Positions 61,847 to 64,000 of a stretch of 64,000 bases of DNA are shown here, piece by piece; positions within the stretch are counted from its first letter, which is position 1, and every line of letters starts with the position of its first letter. The notes beneath the pieces were generated by a model. That model did no database searches and was not told the DNA's origin. It saw only the letters and a program-made list of their open reading frames with translations. Source of the DNA: Stieleria neptunia. GTDB lineage: Bacteria; Planctomycetota; Planctomycetia; Pirellulales; Pirellulaceae. The translations under genes and the position numbers were made by a program. The stretch is taken from the NCBI RefSeq assembly GCF_007754155.1, contig NZ_CP037423.1, positions 9,048,938 to 9,112,937 on the forward strand. Reading direction: 5' to 3'.

Positions 61847-63031
61847 ATGCCCCGAGCCCTCGCTGTGATCGGTTTTTCCCTTTCTACAGCACTCGTTTCT
61901 TTCGCATTCCCGGCGTCCGCTGACGACGCAACCCCGGGGATCGCGGCGGAAAAACCCGCCGAAGGCCCTTCGGTCAAGGTCGACGAAGGTTACATGGTTC
62001 CCTACACCTTTCGTGTGCCCGGCACCGACGAAGAAGTCGAAATGATCCCGGTCCCGGGTGGCGAATTCATGTTCGGCAGCCCCGAGGATGAAGCGGATCG
62101 CGGCGAAGACGAAGGCCCGCAGATCAAGGTCACCGTCGATCCGATGTGGGTCGCCAAGACCGAGGTCACCTGGGGCTTGTACCAGGAGTTCATGGACCTG
62201 TATGGCATCTTCAAAGAGTTTGAATCGAGCGGAATCCGAGTGGTCAACGACGACAACAAAGTCGATTCGATCACCGCACCGACCGAACTCTACGACCCCA
62301 CGTTTACCTACGAGTACGGCGACGACGAGGACCAACCGGCGGTCACGATGACCCAGTATTCGGCCCAACAGTTCACCAAATGGATCAGCCTGGTGTCCGG
62401 CCAACAGTTCCGATTGCCGACCGAAGCGGAATGGGAATACGCCGCCCGGGCCGGCACGACGACGGCTTACTCGTGGGGCGACAGCGCCGACGACATCGAT
62501 GACTACGCTTGGTATTTTGACAACGCCGACGACGGACAAGTCGCCGTGGCATCGAAGAAACCCAACCCCTTCGGCCTCTACGACATGCACGGCAACGTCG
62601 GCGAATGGACCGTCAACCAATACACCGAAGACGGCTATGTCGACTTCGCGGACAAGCAAGGCATCAACGCGACCGACCTGGTCAAATGGCCTGAAGTCCC
62701 CTCGCCGTGTGTGGTTCGCGGCGGAACCTGGGAATCGGACGCCGAAGACGTCCGCAGCGCCGCCCGCATGGCTTCGGACGACGAAGAATGGAAGTCGGAA
62801 GACCCGAACTTTCCCCGTAGCCCCTGGTGGCACACCAGTGATCCCTCGCGCGGCGTCGGATTCCGCATCTTCCGATCCTACAAACCGCTCCCCAAAGCAA
62901 CGATCACCAAGTTCTGGGAAGCCCAAGCCGAAGACACCGTGCTGGATGTCGAGTCTCGAATGGATGGCGGACGTGGCGGCATGGGCGTGATCGACAAAGA
63001 TTTGCCCAAGGCGATCGAAGAGATCAAATAA
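61847..63031 (+). CDS. Exported FGE-sulfatase-fold (SUMF1-like) protein
   Basis: 394 residues from ATG 61847, giving a clean signal peptide (ALAVIGFSLSTALVSFAFPASA). FGE fold: EVEMIPVPGGEFMFGSPEDEADR, WVAKTEVTWGLYQEFMD, FRLPTEAEWEYAARAGTTTAYSWGD, NPFGLYDMHGNVGEW, CVVRGGTWES and GFRIFRS. The two active-site Cys of formylglycine-generating enzyme are not in place, so it is probably a structural or regulatory member rather than the sulfatase activator. Confidence 0.92.
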   Translation: MPRALAVIGFSLSTALVSFAFPASADDATPGIAAEKPAEGPSVKVDEGYMVPYTFRVPGTDEEVEMIPVPGGEFMFGSPEDEADRGEDEGPQIKVTVDPMWVAKTEVTWGLYQEFMDLYGIFKEFESSGIRVVNDDNKVDSITAPTELYDPTFTYEYGDDEDQPAVTMTQYSAQQFTKWISLVSGQQFRLPTEAEWEYAARAGTTTAYSWGDSADDIDDYAWYFDNADDGQVAVASKKPNPFGLYDMHGNVGEWTVNQYTEDGYVDFADKQGINATDLVKWPEVPSPCVVRGGTWESDAEDVRSAARMASDDEEWKSEDPNFPRSPWWHTSDPSRGVGFRIFRSYKPLPKATITKFWEAQAEDTVLDVESRMDGGRGGMGVIDKDLPKAIEEIK

Positions 63032-63053
63032 AGCAAAGCTCAAATCTACACGT

Positions 63054-63075
63054 CGCAAGCCGGAAGCTTACGCCA
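63054..63075. repeat. GCAAGCCGGAAGCTTACGCC repeat piece
   Basis: Inverted relative to 53907-53960. A common intergenic block in this window. Confidence 0.5.
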
Positions 63076-63101
63076 CTTCACTCCAACCTTTTTTGAATCC
63101 C

Positions 63102-64000
63102 GTGTACGAAACCTTAGCTGTCGTCGGCGCCACCGGTGCGGTCGGACGAATCGTTCTTGAGCAACTCGAGGCTCGCAACTTTCCCTACAAGCGGCTGAAA
63201 CTGCTGGCCTCGCAGCGTTCGGCGGGTCAGCAGGTTCGCTTCAAAGACGAAACGATCACGGTTGAATTGCTGGCCCCCGGTGCGTTCGAAGACGTCGACA
63301 TCGTGATCGCCAGCACACCCGATGAGGTGTCCGCCGAATTCGCCCCCTACGCCGTCAAAGAAGGCGCCATCGTCGTCGACGAAAGCGGTTATTGGCGGAT
63401 GGACCCCAAGGTGCCGCTGATCATCCCCGAAGTCAATCCGGATGCGATCGCCGACCATCAAGGCATCATCGCCAGCCCGAATTGCAGCACCACGCAAATG
63501 GTCGTCGCGCTCGCACCGCTCCACCAAGCCGCCAAGGTCAAACGAGTCGTCGTGAGCACCTACCAAGCGACCAGCGGCGCGGGTTTGGCCGGCAACGCCG
63601 AACTGGAATCCAGCGTGCGACAGATCCTGGACGGGCAAACCCCCGGCCACGAAACGTTTCAACACCCGATCGGTTTCAACCTGATCCCGCAGATCGGCGG
63701 CGAGAAATTCGAGGGTTACACCAGCGAAGAAATGAAGATGGTGTACGAGACCCGGAAAATCATGGGCGACGACGACATCCAAGTCTGCCCCACGGCCGTT
63801 CGCGTTCCGGTCACGATCGGGCACAGCGAATCGATCCTGGTAGAAACGGAAAAACCGCTGACGGTGGCCGAAGCGACCGAATTGTTCCGCGCCGCGGCGG
63901 GCATCACCGTCGTCGACGACTTGGCCAACCACCAGTATCCGATGCCGCGCGACTGCGACGGCAAAGACGACGTTTTCGTCGGCCGGATTCGACGCGACAT
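63102..64000 (+). CDS. asd: Aspartate-semialdehyde dehydrogenase (3' end outside window)
   Basis: At least 299 residues from GTG 63102 (TTG 63093 possible). It converts aspartyl phosphate to aspartate semialdehyde with NADPH, on the path to lysine, threonine, methionine and diaminopimelate. The nucleotide motif AVVGATGAVGRIVLEQL is at the N-terminus, the catalytic Cys is in ASPNCSTTQM (about residue 128), and TYQATSGAGLAGNAEL and AVRVPVTIGHSES are also present. The frame is open at the window edge. Confidence 0.93.
   Translation, partial: MYETLAVVGATGAVGRIVLEQLEARNFPYKRLKLLASQRSAGQQVRFKDETITVELLAPGAFEDVDIVIASTPDEVSAEFAPYAVKEGAIVVDESGYWRMDPKVPLIIPEVNPDAIADHQGIIASPNCSTTQMVVALAPLHQAAKVKRVVVSTYQATSGAGLAGNAELESSVRQILDGQTPGHETFQHPIGFNLIPQIGGEKFEGYTSEEMKMVYETRKIMGDDDIQVCPTAVRVPVTIGHSESILVETEKPLTVAEATELFRAAAGITVVDDLANHQYPMPRDCDGKDDVFVGRIRRD

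Noticed and set aside
61847..63031. Functional formylglycine-generating enzyme activating the sulfatase at 38128
   Set aside because: The fold motifs are present but the catalytic Cys pair is not seen, and the genes are 22 kb apart.

Overview
The window looks like a chromosomal segment of a planctomycete of the Pirellulaceae (Rhodopirellula/Stieleria-like). The reasons are the moderately high GC, the exported Cys-type sulfatase, two formylglycine-generating-enzyme-fold proteins, a DUF1559 protein, NPYS-type N-termini, and a flagellar export cluster beside leuA and asd. This assignment is inference from gene content.

Bases 1 to about 36.9 kb are an accessory region that I read as a long integron-type gene-cassette array. 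I count 46 short sites of about 66-121 bp, each running from an AAC triplet to a GTT triplet. Their arms pair imperfectly, and in most the left arm carries an unpaired G and an unpaired A. Sequence to the left of GTT follows the site type and sequence to the right follows the next cassette, so the crossover maps to GTT. Between sites lie about 22 single-gene cassettes, all on the + strand: small membrane proteins, DUF6869-, DUF6896- and DUF6891-like proteins, a DAC-like nucleotide-cyclase-fold protein, a PIN toxin with its partner, and four-helix-bundle proteins. About 22 further cassettes carry no convincing gene and mostly belong to one repeated family. No integron integrase gene is in the window. 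By cassette orientation attI and intI should lie to the left, outside it.

The array carries several mobile elements. There are two copies of an IS91-like element that encodes a tyrosine recombinase plus a HUH transposase (1-2505, truncated at the window edge, and 26523-29238). A different IS91-like element lies at about 5972-7390. A complete IS1380-type element with a 4-bp target duplication lies at 19779-21525. Two head-to-tail 2013-bp group II introns (32820-36845) split one attC-like site.

From 36.9 to 42.3 kb lies degenerate sequence: a sulfatase gene, a DUF4375-like gene, an STAS-like gene, remnants of a third intron and of IS91 ends, relic attC-like sites and intergenic repeats.

From 42.4 kb onward the content is ordinary core genome. 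It comprises a minus-strand transglutaminase/DUF2126, alpha-E and circularly permuted ATP-grasp cluster, and a large membrane-anchored protein of unknown function. Next come fliP-fliQ-fliR-flhB, where FlhB appears to lack its autocleavage domain, and leuA behind a Leu-rich leader peptide and terminator that suggest attenuation. The window ends with a DUF1559 protein, a uronate-isomerase-like protein with an acidic tail, an HtrA-like protease, an FGE-fold protein and the start of asd.
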